A DNA stretch of 64,000 nt, taken from assembly GCF_013376175.1 (NCBI RefSeq), contig NZ_JABXXR010000001.1:1-64000 (forward strand), read 5' to 3'. This document shows positions 35,785 through 44,312 of this stretch, one piece after another. The first letter of the stretch is position 1; each line of letters begins with the position of its first letter. The notes under the pieces are model-generated. The model was given only the letters and a program-made list of their open reading frames with translations, searched no databases and was not told the DNA's origin. The position numbers and the translations under genes were made by a program. This DNA comes from Ameyamaea chiangmaiensis (GTDB taxonomy: Bacteria > Pseudomonadota > Alphaproteobacteria > Acetobacterales > Acetobacteraceae).

Positions 35785-38442
35785 TCAAGAAATAGGAATG
35801 ACCGCCATCCTTTGTAGGTAAGGATCAACGCTAATTACTTTTACAGTCACAGCGTTCCCTTCGTTGAAGGCCGGATCATGCTGGTAATCGGAAGGTAATT
35901 TGCTGGCGGGCATGAGCGCATCAAGACCTGGCTCCATCTGAACGAATACGCCGAAGGCCTTCACGGCCTTCGCAGTTGCCGAATGCGTGCTACCAACCGG
36001 AAACTGCTTGTAGATGCCTTGCCATACGGGAGGCACCGTCGCCCGCTCAAAGCTTTCGATGCTGTTCCAACTCTTTGTTAGGTCGGTCATCTCATCGAAA
36101 AGCTCGGGTGAACGATACGCAGATACAGCGGCTCTCTCCCTATCTTTCGAAGCAGTGATGACCTCCAAAAAATCCCTCGCGTTGTGCAATGTAGTCAACT
36201 TGGAATAGTGCGTGTCCTCATCGCGAATCCTTAATGCGATCTTTTCGGCAATCTCCTTGCTGAAATACCAACTGTCCTCCGCGATGGCAGCCAGATAATT
36301 TACATCCCCCATCATCTGGTTGTGCACCAGACCGGCCGGAGCTAGCGCGACAAGGTCTTCGTCTGACAAATTTTCAACTCGGAAATCTTCTGTCACCACG
36401 CAGAGGCCACGAACGAGAGCTTCGAGTTCGCGGTCGAACACGCTGTCTTCAACTCCGAAGCCAGAAAGCTTTTCTCTAATCGATCCGATCTGCTCATAGC
36501 CTTTGAGGCGTTTTGGGCCGAACTGATCCATCCTTTTGAGAAGAAAGCGAATAATCATTAGGCGAGTAAAGTAATTTGTGCGAGAATCATGCTCATCAAT
36601 GCTAAGAATATTTTTTAAATATCCGTGAGTGCTGTTATAGTAGCGCTGATTTAACCTGAGAAGAACTGTTGTTACTAAACGAAGTGGAAGTACATACTGC
36701 CCCTTTGACTGCCTTATTTTAAAAAATTCCTCTTCACCGATATGGCCGCTAGTGCAGAATTCAAGGAATATCTCAAGAGCTCTCCGCATGTTTCGACCCG
36801 AAAGGCCGACGATTAGTCGACGGACGTGGAGGCCATGTTCGAAAATCGACCTCATGATTGATGATAGATAGTAAGCCTGCTCGGATGCCGGATAGTCTAC
36901 ATGCATTCCGTTAGGCAAAGCATAGCGAAGGATACGATTACCTTCGGCAGCAATTGAATTCAGCGCCATCTGGATGCGGCTTTGAAGAATGGCCTGGAAC
37001 AGCGGCGGTTCGATTCGGAACACCATGTCTTTCAGCGCCGTGTCGAGGGGGGGCTCATTTCTATGGTTGTCATAAGTCTCCTCGCGGAGAGGCAGCACGA
37101 CAAGCCCTGTAAATTCGCGCTGTAACCATTGCGCCGTCTCAAACATCAGGAGTTGCTCGTCTCTTAGCCTCTTGTCGCAATTGTCGAGCACGATGACAAA
37201 CAGCTTGCCAGATTCCGTGGTCAAATATCGAGCTAATGCCAACGCCGACTTGTGAAGGTCATTCGACAAGGAAGACAGAATATCGGCGAGCTTCGCATTC
37301 CAGGCCGTATTGTCCTTCTCCAAGAGGCGGCCAACGCCCTTTCTGAAGGCATTGACGCTAGGAGCGTGCACCGATTTCAAAACACTAATGTCATCAAAAT
37401 CAATTTTTGGATGGGCTATCTTCAACCCTTCGATGATTTCGCGCCGCAGCCAATCGTATATTTCCGTTCGAGAGATCGGTGCTGGATTCATGTTTATGCG
37501 GATCCAGACCGTCTTCGCTTTCACGTCTGCGGGAAGCGCAACCTCCTGCAGATAATCTACGAAAGTAGTCTTGCCGGCCCCCGCGCTGCCTATCAGCAGG
37601 AGGATCTGTTGCTCCAGTTTCCTGCCTGACCGGAAAGTCCTGACGATTTCCGAGGGTTTTCCAGTATTCTCCAGCGTCTTGGACTGAGACACCGACGGCG
37701 GGGTAGCGGCGCGAATGATCCTATCGATCGGCTCAATGTATCGCTCCCGCCGTTTTGAAGGAATATATCCGTGCTTCGCTATAGCAACACGGTCCTCGTG
37801 GTTTATCGGATTGAATATATGCGAGAAATCAGCAGATATCGTCGCACCAAAGTTATTTATCGGAACTTCTTCCCGCTGAATGGCTGATCCACCGACCAGT
37901 TTTCTTGGCTTCCACAGACGTTGTGGCCGAAATCGGGGAACGATGGCGTGGTATATCTTCTTGACAGCATTCTCGCTATAGCCCTGCAAAAGCTGACCCA
38001 TTAACTCGCTCGTCGGCTCTATGTCATCGTAACCCATCTCAAGGGTAGGCTTTGCTTGATCTGCATGCCCTGCCGTGAGGCGCCTGCCATCCACAGCAAT
38101 GATGAGTGAACAAGGGTTCAGCTTTGTAGGATAGGAAGAGTTCAACTCCGCCGCATACAGCCTTGCCTCCCGAAATGCCTCCGAAAGATCACTCCCCGGT
38201 AGTTTCGCCTCTATGATCAGAATAGGGAGACCACTTACTGTGACAATGTAGTCTGGGTAGTAGACTTTGCGGCGTTCGCCCTTATCGATAGCGAGCCCCT
38301 TCACATTCGCTTTCGTATGAATGTCGGAAGGCTGGTAACCTAAGCCGCTCGGCAGATCCGATACAAGCAACGGGAAAACAAACTTCTGTTCGACGTCGCT
38401 TTCCGTTTTGAGCGCTGATAGCGCCGGCTTGGCAAACTGCAT
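35785..38442 (-). CDS. HsdR_N-like nuclease / P-loop NTPase / S1 domain protein, candidate anti-phage protein
   Basis: This 885-residue protein has three parts. Residues about 10-125 resemble the N-terminal nuclease domain of type I restriction subunits, with a PD-(D/E)XK core: D64 in YYPDYIV, then E78 and K80 in LIIEAKLPG. Residues about 275-600 form a P-loop NTPase: Walker A GSAGAGKTT at 285-293, Walker B FVIVLDNCDKR with D420, and an ORC/STAND-like NMRRALEIF segment near 551. Residues about 819-885 match an S1 RNA-binding fold (KAFGVFVQMEPGLDALMPAS and a VTVKVISVD strand). No helicase motifs or methylase partner gene are present, so it is not a type I restriction subunit. It stands alone next to the end of the prophage late operon. 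I infer a one-gene nucleic-acid-sensing defence effector; this is not proven. Confidence 0.6.
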   Translation of the reverse strand: MQFAKPALSALKTESDVEQKFVFPLLVSDLPSGLGYQPSDIHTKANVKGLAIDKGERRKVYYPDYIVTVSGLPILIIEAKLPGSDLSEAFREARLYAAELNSSYPTKLNPCSLIIAVDGRRLTAGHADQAKPTLEMGYDDIEPTSELMGQLLQGYSENAVKKIYHAIVPRFRPQRLWKPRKLVGGSAIQREEVPINNFGATISADFSHIFNPINHEDRVAIAKHGYIPSKRRERYIEPIDRIIRAATPPSVSQSKTLENTGKPSEIVRTFRSGRKLEQQILLLIGSAGAGKTTFVDYLQEVALPADVKAKTVWIRINMNPAPISRTEIYDWLRREIIEGLKIAHPKIDFDDISVLKSVHAPSVNAFRKGVGRLLEKDNTAWNAKLADILSSLSNDLHKSALALARYLTTESGKLFVIVLDNCDKRLRDEQLLMFETAQWLQREFTGLVVLPLREETYDNHRNEPPLDTALKDMVFRIEPPLFQAILQSRIQMALNSIAAEGNRILRYALPNGMHVDYPASEQAYYLSSIMRSIFEHGLHVRRLIVGLSGRNMRRALEIFLEFCTSGHIGEEEFFKIRQSKGQYVLPLRLVTTVLLRLNQRYYNSTHGYLKNILSIDEHDSRTNYFTRLMIIRFLLKRMDQFGPKRLKGYEQIGSIREKLSGFGVEDSVFDRELEALVRGLCVVTEDFRVENLSDEDLVALAPAGLVHNQMMGDVNYLAAIAEDSWYFSKEIAEKIALRIRDEDTHYSKLTTLHNARDFLEVITASKDRERAAVSAYRSPELFDEMTDLTKSWNSIESFERATVPPVWQGIYKQFPVGSTHSATAKAVKAFGVFVQMEPGLDALMPASKLPSDYQHDPAFNEGNAVTVKVISVDPYLQRMAVIPIS

Positions 38443-38667
38443 CTAAGGACCAACCTTTCGTCTCATTTTACAGTTGTAGCAGGCTTATTCCTCGGCACAA
38501 CGGAGTGCGACCCAAGAGTCTACAGGAGGAATAGAAATTTCTTGCAGACAGTCCGCTTTCCGAAAATTAGAGGTGCTCTCCTTACGACCGAGATGTAGGC
38601 GATACCGGACGCAATAGACACCTATGAGGTCGGGTCGGCGTCCGGCGCTGGATATCTCCCTAGATTT
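38443..38667. other. Gap between defence gene and prophage late genes; boundary not resolved
   Basis: No gene is seen. The left limit of the prophage probably lies here or further left. I find no tRNA, direct repeat or Mu-type end that would mark an attachment site. Confidence 0.35.
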
Positions 38668-39432
38668 TCACCCCGCCAGATACTCCCTATTCGCCTCAAC
38701 CAGCGCGCGCCAGTCCCCACCCATAAGCGTCATCCCCGACGCCGGGACCAACTGCCGCCACGCAACGCCGTGGCACTCCATGATCCGCGACCGGACCCAG
38801 CGCCACGTTGCCTTCCGGACCGTGCCCCACGTCAGTAGTGATGCCAGATCCGCGTCGCCGGTTCCGGTGTAGGCCCATGTGATCAGACAGTGGTCGCCCC
38901 ATGACCCAGGCGTCTGGTCGCCCGGCGTCGTGGTGTCGAGAATTCCGTCATGCTGGTCCGCCAACGCCAGTCGCACGCCCAGATACGCAGAGCCCATCGC
39001 CGTCATGATGTTGCGCATGCCGTTGAAGTCGTCGGGCTCGGCCGTGCCCCAGATCGGGAACAGGGTGTCGTTCTCCAGCGCGTACCCGTTCCGGCTGGCA
39101 TAGGTCAGCACGTCGCACTCGACGCCGCCCTGATCGGTCGCCGGATCGGCCGGAGTGTAGCCGGTCGACCGCTCGTAGAACTGGATCGCGTCTGCGGTGC
39201 GCACGTCGACCTGAAACCCGGCCAGCGCCGCCGTTGCGCGGATATGGTTGCCGAGCCCGGCCGATGTGCAGTCGCCGAGCGTGTCGTTGCCCAGCATGAG
39301 CGGGCCAGGGTCGATGTGGTCGCGCAGCAGCCGGGGCGGGGCCTGCCGGGCCATCATGCGCAGGGATGGCGCAAGACGTGGCTGACCGGGGCGTACCTGC
39401 GCGGGGAGTGCGCCGAGTCTGGGGAGTGTCAT
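38668..39432 (-). CDS. Prophage papain-like cysteine-peptidase-fold protein
   Basis: This protein of about 254 residues has a papain-like pattern: a catalytic-type Cys at about 55 in LGDCTSAGLGNHI, a His at about 181 in GDHCLITWAY, and a TWGTVRKATWRWVRSR segment near 201. No signal peptide is seen. The start at 39432 overlaps the stop of the gene before it (ATGA) and has AAGGTG upstream; a longer start at 39480 is less likely. It is the last gene of the leftward late operon, after the lysis block. Its role is unknown: peptidase, amidase or an inactive fold are all possible. Confidence 0.6.
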   Translation of the reverse strand: MTLPRLGALPAQVRPGQPRLAPSLRMMARQAPPRLLRDHIDPGPLMLGNDTLGDCTSAGLGNHIRATAALAGFQVDVRTADAIQFYERSTGYTPADPATDQGGVECDVLTYASRNGYALENDTLFPIWGTAEPDDFNGMRNIMTAMGSAYLGVRLALADQHDGILDTTTPGDQTPGSWGDHCLITWAYTGTGDADLASLLTWGTVRKATWRWVRSRIMECHGVAWRQLVPASGMTLMGGDWRALVEANREYLAG

Positions 39433-39956
39433 GTTGTCACCTTCGGGGCGCGCACCGTCACCGGGCGTCTCTGTGCCCATGCGATGCGGGCCGTTCCCGC
39501 CGGCGGCTCGGCAATGCGGCCTGCGCGGTAGAGATCATTGAGAAGCTGCTCGCCAGTGATGAGGCGCTTGCTCTGCTGAAAAACGCCAGCAGCCGCCAGA
39601 GCATCCGCGACGTATTCGAAGCAGTAGACGTGCCCGGGCCGCTGCATGCGCTCGATCCGAAAGGCCCAGCCGAGCATGGCGAGCACGTCGTAGTCCGACC
39701 CGACCATCGACCGGCAGTAGGCGAGGGCACGCGCGGCTTCGTCATCGGAAAGGCGAACCTCCAGCGCGAGACCCTGGCGCGGCGGCATGCCGAACGACGG
39801 GTCGTTCTCGGCCACGGCCACGATGTGCGGGAACGTCGCGCTGTAGATCAGGCCGTCCAGTTCAATCGTGGCATGGCTGTAGTCGGACTCCAGCCGCCAG
39901 CAGATCAGGCGGCCGGCAAAGTCCGATGGCCGGTAGAGCCGAACGATCGCTGTCAT
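39429..39956 (-). CDS. Permuted NlpC/P60-like (YiiX/YaeF) papain-fold protein of the prophage
   Basis: This 175-residue protein has the order expected of circularly permuted papain-fold enzymes: a His first (H28 in YSHATIEL) and a Cys later (C112 in YCFEYVADAL). A VGSDYDVLAMLGWAFR segment lies between them. Such proteins cleave amide or ester bonds in peptidoglycan peptides or lipids. It overlaps both neighbours by ATGA junctions, so it belongs to a tightly coupled block. A role in envelope modification is inference. Confidence 0.6.
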   Translation of the reverse strand: MTAIVRLYRPSDFAGRLICWRLESDYSHATIELDGLIYSATFPHIVAVAENDPSFGMPPRQGLALEVRLSDDEAARALAYCRSMVGSDYDVLAMLGWAFRIERMQRPGHVYCFEYVADALAAAGVFQQSKRLITGEQLLNDLYRAGRIAEPPAGTARIAWAQRRPVTVRAPKVTT

Positions 39957-40513
39957 ACGGCCACGTGCAGGATGGCCAGCGCCTGCGCCTCGGTCATGGT
40001 CGCGCCAACGCGCCGGGCCGACACGACGCCAAGCAGGCCCTCGAACACCGACACGACCGTCTGGAGCGCGTCGAGCGCCGTTGTGGCGGTCGACAGGGCC
40101 GACGATCCCACCTTCGTGTTCGCGCCGCTGATGGCCGCCGCCAGGTCAGACGCCACCGCCTTCAGGTCGGCAAGAACGCTGTCGATTGCCGTCTTGAACG
40201 ACGTGTTGTCATACGTGACGGTGACGCTCGATCCGGCAGCCGTCGAGAACGCCGCCAGCGACGCCGACAGGGCAACCGACGCTGCCTCGATCCCCGCGAC
40301 GGCCGGCGCACCGATGGCGCTGGCGATGGCCGCCACCGACAGGATGGTCGACACCGCGTTGAGGCCGGCGGTCCCGTACGCCTTCACCTTCGCGACGTTG
40401 ACGGTGATGGTCGTCACGTTGCCCGACGTGGAGACGGTGCAGGCACCGAGAACGCCGATTGCGGAACCGGCGGCAAGGGCGCGGAGAAAGCAGCGTCGTG
40501 AGGGATTACGCAT
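39953..40513 (-). CDS. Prophage-encoded lipoprotein
   Basis: This protein of about 186 residues starts MRNPSRRCFLRALAAGSA, with a lipobox IGVLGAC at about 19-25; the arginine pair gives it a twin-arginine look. The mature part is Ala/Ser/Thr-rich and weakly hydrophobic, probably helical. It has no recognised domain. A lipoprotein at the end of a prophage late operon could act in superinfection exclusion or lysis; that is inference. Confidence 0.55.
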   Translation of the reverse strand: MRNPSRRCFLRALAAGSAIGVLGACTVSTSGNVTTITVNVAKVKAYGTAGLNAVSTILSVAAIASAIGAPAVAGIEAASVALSASLAAFSTAAGSSVTVTYDNTSFKTAIDSVLADLKAVASDLAAAISGANTKVGSSALSTATTALDALQTVVSVFEGLLGVVSARRVGATMTEAQALAILHVAV

Positions 40514-40778
40514 TGGTCGTGGTCTCCGTGCTGGTGGTCGCAACCGGGGTCTCGATCGCGGTGATGGTGTCGGTGATGCCGCTGAACGCCTTGGCCAGAC
40601 CCGCGTCGACGGCCGTCAGGTCAAGCGTCGGGTCGAGGCGCGGGGCCAGGGTCTGGACCAGCAGGGATACGGCAGTGCCGGCCAACGCCAGGTCCGCCTT
40701 GACGGCGTCGCTCTCGTGCTTGCCGGCAATGGTGCTGATCAGCGTGTTCAGCGCCGTGATGGATGTCAGGTCGGCCAT
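40506..40778 (-). CDS. Small hypothetical prophage protein
   Basis: This 90-residue protein (start MADLTS) is helical-looking, with a Thr-rich C-terminus (VATTSTETTTNA) and no clear membrane segment. GGAGG lies eight bases before the ATG, immediately after a terminator. Its 3' end overlaps the lipoprotein start. Function unknown. Confidence 0.55.
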   Translation of the reverse strand: MADLTSITALNTLISTIAGKHESDAVKADLALAGTAVSLLVQTLAPRLDPTLDLTAVDAGLAKAFSGITDTITAIETPVATTSTETTTNA

Positions 40779-40791
40779 ATGGCCCTCCAAT

Positions 40792-40817
40792 AAAAAAGCC
40801 GCCCGGTCAGGGGCGGC
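40792..40817 (-). terminator. Rho-independent terminator before the distal prophage block
   Basis: Read on the minus strand it is GCCGCCCCTGACCGGGCGGC followed by six T. It separates the lysis genes from the distal block. The next gene's GGAGG follows only a few bases later, so it may act as an attenuator. Confidence 0.75.
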
Positions 40818-40856
40818 GTGTGTGGGAATGGGAACGACGGAGCGGGGGCCGATCAG

Positions 40857-41183
40857 TCACGTGTCCGGCTTGCCGCCGACGACCGGCACGCCAGCCGACG
40901 CCAGTGCAGCCTTGCCCGCACCGGTGTGCCCGCGCGGCACGTCGATCGCGCTGATGCCCGGGCGCAGACGCGGAAGCGCCCAGCCGATGCAGCCGGCCAG
41001 CGCCGACATGATCTGGTAGACCCCGGCCCAGCGACTATCGGCCGCCGGTGGCTGGATCACCGCGCGCAGGACCACGCACAGGATGATGAGACCGGCCGGG
41101 TAGATCGCGTATTGCGACGGTACGTAGCTCAGCACCGCCATCAGACCGCCGGTCGTGATGGACACTTTCGCAAGATTGTTCAT
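40857..41183 (-). CDS. Small membrane protein, holin-like
   Basis: This 108-residue protein has two to three hydrophobic segments (about 8-22, 27-43 and 58-72) and a polar C-terminus. It overlaps the endolysin stop by an ATGA junction. Position and topology fit a holin or antiholin, but no family signature is visible. Confidence 0.5.
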   Translation of the reverse strand: MNNLAKVSITTGGLMAVLSYVPSQYAIYPAGLIILCVVLRAVIQPPAADSRWAGVYQIMSALAGCIGWALPRLRPGISAIDVPRGHTGAGKAALASAGVPVVGGKPDT

Positions 41184-41659
41184 GCAGCGATCGCCTTCTG
41201 AAAGAGCGCGATGGTGGCGTCATCGACAGAGCCCGCGCCCATCTGGCTGTTGTAATGGCGCTTCCAGTACCGCGCCCAACCGACGGCATCGTCCGCAGCG
41301 GGCAGGGGGGCGGGCGCACGAAACACCTTCACCCGCGCCATCGCGCAGGCGTAGCGGTCGTTCGCCACCATCTGGTCAGCACTCGGCCTGTTGCCGCCGA
41401 GGATCTTCAGCAGCGCCGTTTGCAGGTCGAGGCGGTAACGGATGAAATTCCGCCAGCAGTCATCGTGCGTGGCCGGTTCCATCTGCCAGTAGCCCAGCGC
41501 CGGACCGCCGGAGATCTGATGCCGGTAGAGATAGGCGCTCTCGCGCGCGCCAATCCCGGTCAGGCCGTTCACCGCGCTCGGCGTGTTCATCGCGGCCGGC
41601 AGTAGCGCGAGCGTCGGGATGACCAGCGTGTGCTTAGCCTCGGAAATCAGGTTGATCAT
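41180..41659 (-). CDS. Prophage endolysin-like protein (muramidase/transglycosylase type)
   Basis: This 159-residue protein has an early hydrophobic stretch (about 8-24) and a lysozyme-like segment GIGARESAYLYRH with a candidate catalytic Glu near 39. This is followed by GPALGYWQMEPATHDDCW, like the G-x-x-Q/W-x-E region of phage lytic transglycosylase-type enzymes. It lies between small membrane proteins in a lysis block. The ATG at 41659 is chosen because it fits the domain start; it lies inside the upstream gene. Confidence 0.65.
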   Translation of the reverse strand: MINLISEAKHTLVIPTLALLPAAMNTPSAVNGLTGIGARESAYLYRHQISGGPALGYWQMEPATHDDCWRNFIRYRLDLQTALLKILGGNRPSADQMVANDRYACAMARVKVFRAPAPLPAADDAVGWARYWKRHYNSQMGAGSVDDATIALFQKAIAA

Positions 41660-41972
41660 GGTGCCTCTCGGCTTGCTGAATGCGCCGCAGTTCGTCTTCG
41701 GCACGGTCGGCCTGCTGGCGTGTCCGCTCATGCGCCGACCGTTCTCCAGCCAGATCACGCATTGCCGCATCACGCTGTTCGACGATCGCGCGGTAGCGAT
41801 CCTCATCACGCGCATGCTCGACGCGCTGGCCGGCCTGATAGGTGCCGAACAGTTGGGAAATGCCGCGCAGAACGGCGGCGATAGGAAAGAGAACCGCGAT
41901 GATCGGGACGACCCACGGGTAATGCTGCGTCAGGAACGGCGCGACGGACGCCCAGATCTGATCGAGGCGCAT
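41634..41972 (-). CDS. Spanin-like small protein with membrane segment and coiled coil
   Basis: This 112-residue protein has one or two N-terminal membrane segments (about 18-45) followed by a highly charged helix (about 50-105, rich in Arg, Glu, Asp and Gln) that would form a coiled coil. This matches the i-spanin (Rz) layout. It overlaps the endolysin start. No outer-membrane partner was identified unless the distal lipoprotein serves as one. Confidence 0.5.
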   Translation of the reverse strand: MRLDQIWASVAPFLTQHYPWVVPIIAVLFPIAAVLRGISQLFGTYQAGQRVEHARDEDRYRAIVEQRDAAMRDLAGERSAHERTRQQADRAEDELRRIQQAERHHDQPDFRG

Positions 41973-41973
41973 G

Positions 41974-42381
41974 TCATCGGAGCCCCCCGATGGCGCGGCT
42001 GACGGCGAACATATTGACCCCGATCCAGCCAGCGGACAGCAGAATCACCGGATGAAGGCCATAGGAAAACAGGACCTGGTTCTCGGTGATCCACGCGTAG
42101 AAGAAGGCCGCGAGAAAGGCCGCAATTCCCCGCCGCCATCGACTGTCGGCCAGAAGAGTTGCCATCTGCATCAGCCCGGTGGCCGCCATCAGAAGCTGCC
42201 AGATCCCGTTGGGCATGAGCAGCATGAATGAGCGCGTAGACGGCAGCGCGTGGAGATGCTCGGGACGGGCGAGTAGGGACACGGCCCCGAAACTCGCCAG
42301 CATCAGTCCCGACCATGCCTCGGCCCACCAGTGCTCGCGCCGGATGATCCGACGCAGATATTCCTTGGCGCGCCGGATCAT
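41974..42381 (-). CDS. Prophage multi-pass membrane protein
   Basis: This 135-residue protein has about four hydrophobic segments between residues 22 and 130 and a basic N-terminus (MIRRAKEYLRRIIRRE). No family is recognised. It lies at the start of the lysis block, behind a terminator and a 9-codon leader frame. A holin role is possible. Confidence 0.5.
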   Translation of the reverse strand: MIRRAKEYLRRIIRREHWWAEAWSGLMLASFGAVSLLARPEHLHALPSTRSFMLLMPNGIWQLLMAATGLMQMATLLADSRWRRGIAAFLAAFFYAWITENQVLFSYGLHPVILLSAGWIGVNMFAVSRAIGGLR

Positions 42382-42407
42382 GTGACGCGTCCGATCAGGT
42401 CGCGCAT
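42378..42407 (-). other. Nine-codon leader frame coupled to the membrane protein gene
   Basis: The frame reads MRDLIGRVT then stop. Its TGA overlaps the next gene's ATG (ATGA). GGAGG lies before it, directly behind the terminator's T run. The membrane protein itself has no good ribosome site, so this leader could deliver ribosomes to it. Confidence 0.45.
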
Positions 42408-42420
42408 GGCGGCCTCCAAT

Positions 42421-42442
42421 AAAAAACCGCCTCAGAGGGCGG
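42421..42442 (-). terminator. Rho-independent terminator before the lysis block
   Basis: Read on the minus strand: CCGCCCTCTGAGGCGG followed by six T. It separates the tail-fibre genes from the lysis genes. Its layout (terminator, then TATTGGAGG) repeats at 40792-40817. Confidence 0.75.
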
Positions 42443-42578
42443 CATGGGCAGGGCAGAAAGAAAGGTCTGTCTGTCGCAGGCTGTGTTGCTGCGGTTCAGA
42501 ACGCCGGCGGACGTGAGGCACGGACACGCGTTGCGGGTCGCGGTCAGGGCCGAGGCCGCCGTCACGGTCCCGCCGGGC

Positions 42579-44312
42579 TCACTGGATCACGTCCCCGACC
42601 GCGATCTTGTGCCATGCGCCGTTTTCGTAGACGGCCATCGTATGCGCGTCTGCGTCGTTCGCGAGCCAGCCGTCCTGCGGGCTGACCAGAGCAATAATCT
42701 CGGCCTCTGTCAGTTCCGGCAGAGCCGCATATTGCGTGACGGTCAGCACGTCGGTTTTCGTGCCGCCGCGCACCGCGATACCCTTATTCCCGAACTTGAA
42801 ATCCCGGCTTACGCCCGGATCAGGATCTGTGAATGCCCCGTTCGAAACGTCGGACTCGCCCCCGGTGATATTGATGGCTTGGAAGAAATCCGGCGACGAC
42901 CCGTCCATCGGGAACATCATGATGATGCGATTGCTGTTCTTCTCGATCAGCGCGATCCGGCTCGGATTTGTGAGCCACTGCCAGTCGAGGGTGTTCACGC
43001 CAGCGCCAAACACACGCCAGAATGTCTGATCCATGTCGCCGGAGCCGGGATGGGCAATCGTGCAGACGACAGCCCCTGAGCACCAGTGAGCGCGATCAAC
43101 ATACCCATTCGGGTCGTTACCGATGATCATGTTGACGTCGGCGTTGTTACCGATGTCCAGAGACGCGACCGGGTGGTCATTGAACATACCGATCCGGTTT
43201 TCGACACGCGCGAGATCAAGCATCGACGTGTGATAGATGCCGCCGTTCGCTGACCCGCCATGGTCGTAGAAGCGCAGGTCGCCGAAATTGTTGACGTCAA
43301 GGAAATGCTCCTGCGTCCATACCGCCTGCCCGAACGCCAGATAGTCGCCGAAATAGCCATCCGTCGAATTTTCAGTGACCGGGCCGACCTGATCGACGCC
43401 AGCTTGTGGCGTGGACAGGGTGATGGTGTTCGTCCCACCGCCGCTGACGATCGTGGTCCCCGGTTGTATCCAGCCAAACAGATGCGGCGCGATGATCGTC
43501 TGACCCTCGATCCCCGTCGGCCATGTGCAGTTCGCATCAGGCTGGTCGCCATCACCCGTGCGGACGCACTTGACCTGGTTCGATCCCTTCACGAGCAGGC
43601 CATACATGTGCTGATAGGTGTCGTTGACGAAATGCACACCGCTTTGCTGCAAGCCCACTGCCGTAGCCTCAAACGTATTGTTTATGGCGCTGGAGCCTTC
43701 CTTCGCGAAGTGCGAGAACTCGATAAAGCCGTAGCCGCGCAGATGATCGAGCATCAGACTCGCGCCATAACCGATCGCCATGTGCTCCATCATTCCGGCC
43801 TGGAGATTGTAGTAGTCCGGCTGGCGGAACGTCAGGGCGACATACGCCGAGGGCGACCAGTTCTGGAGCGCCATGCTGTTCGTCCCCGGCATGGCGTAGG
43901 ACAGCGTCGGCTCGTTGGGGTAGTCCGCGTTCCAGGTCCACTGCGGTCCACCGCCCTGCGGGTTGTTCGGGTCCGCCAGCATCACCCCGGCGGTGGGCTT
44001 TGCATCTAGGGCGTCGTTCTTGTCGTAGCCACCCTTAATCCGCGCAACGCTCGACGCGATTGGCGCCGTGATGTTGCCCGCCCCGTCCGTGTAGGTCGCG
44101 GTCGGCATGGCCGCCGCTGCCGCGGTGTTCGCGGCGTCGATTGACTGACCCCATTTCTGGATCGTTTGACCGTCAAGTGTGGTGCCAGGTGCGTGCAAAA
44201 TGCTGTTAGAGCTAGCGCCGCCAGGGATAACGAAACCACCAGATGCAGCAAGAGATGTCCCGACCATCAGCACGAACGCGCCGAACGGGAGAACGAACTG
44301 GAGCTTATTCAT
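42579..44312 (-). CDS. Hypothetical prophage protein, probably fibre or receptor-binding related
   Basis: This 577-residue protein has no domain I recognise. It has a signal-peptide-like N-terminus (MNKLQFVLPFGAFVLMVGTS then LAAS), unusual for a virion fibre. The rest is rich in Gly, Asn and aromatic residues, with beta-type segments and a C-terminal region ending in an AVYENGAWHKIAVGD module seen in phage tail proteins. Its place between the tailspike region and the lysis genes supports a host-interaction role. The start overlaps the preceding stop (ATGA). Confidence 0.5.
   Translation of the reverse strand: MNKLQFVLPFGAFVLMVGTSLAASGGFVIPGGASSNSILHAPGTTLDGQTIQKWGQSIDAANTAAAAAMPTATYTDGAGNITAPIASSVARIKGGYDKNDALDAKPTAGVMLADPNNPQGGGPQWTWNADYPNEPTLSYAMPGTNSMALQNWSPSAYVALTFRQPDYYNLQAGMMEHMAIGYGASLMLDHLRGYGFIEFSHFAKEGSSAINNTFEATAVGLQQSGVHFVNDTYQHMYGLLVKGSNQVKCVRTGDGDQPDANCTWPTGIEGQTIIAPHLFGWIQPGTTIVSGGGTNTITLSTPQAGVDQVGPVTENSTDGYFGDYLAFGQAVWTQEHFLDVNNFGDLRFYDHGGSANGGIYHTSMLDLARVENRIGMFNDHPVASLDIGNNADVNMIIGNDPNGYVDRAHWCSGAVVCTIAHPGSGDMDQTFWRVFGAGVNTLDWQWLTNPSRIALIEKNSNRIIMMFPMDGSSPDFFQAINITGGESDVSNGAFTDPDPGVSRDFKFGNKGIAVRGGTKTDVLTVTQYAALPELTEAEIIALVSPQDGWLANDADAHTMAVYENGAWHKIAVGDVIQ

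Noticed and set aside
35785-38442. Type I restriction HsdR subunit
   Set aside because: Only the N-terminal nuclease domain resembles HsdR. The motor is a P-loop NTPase without superfamily 2 helicase motifs, and hsdM and hsdS are absent.
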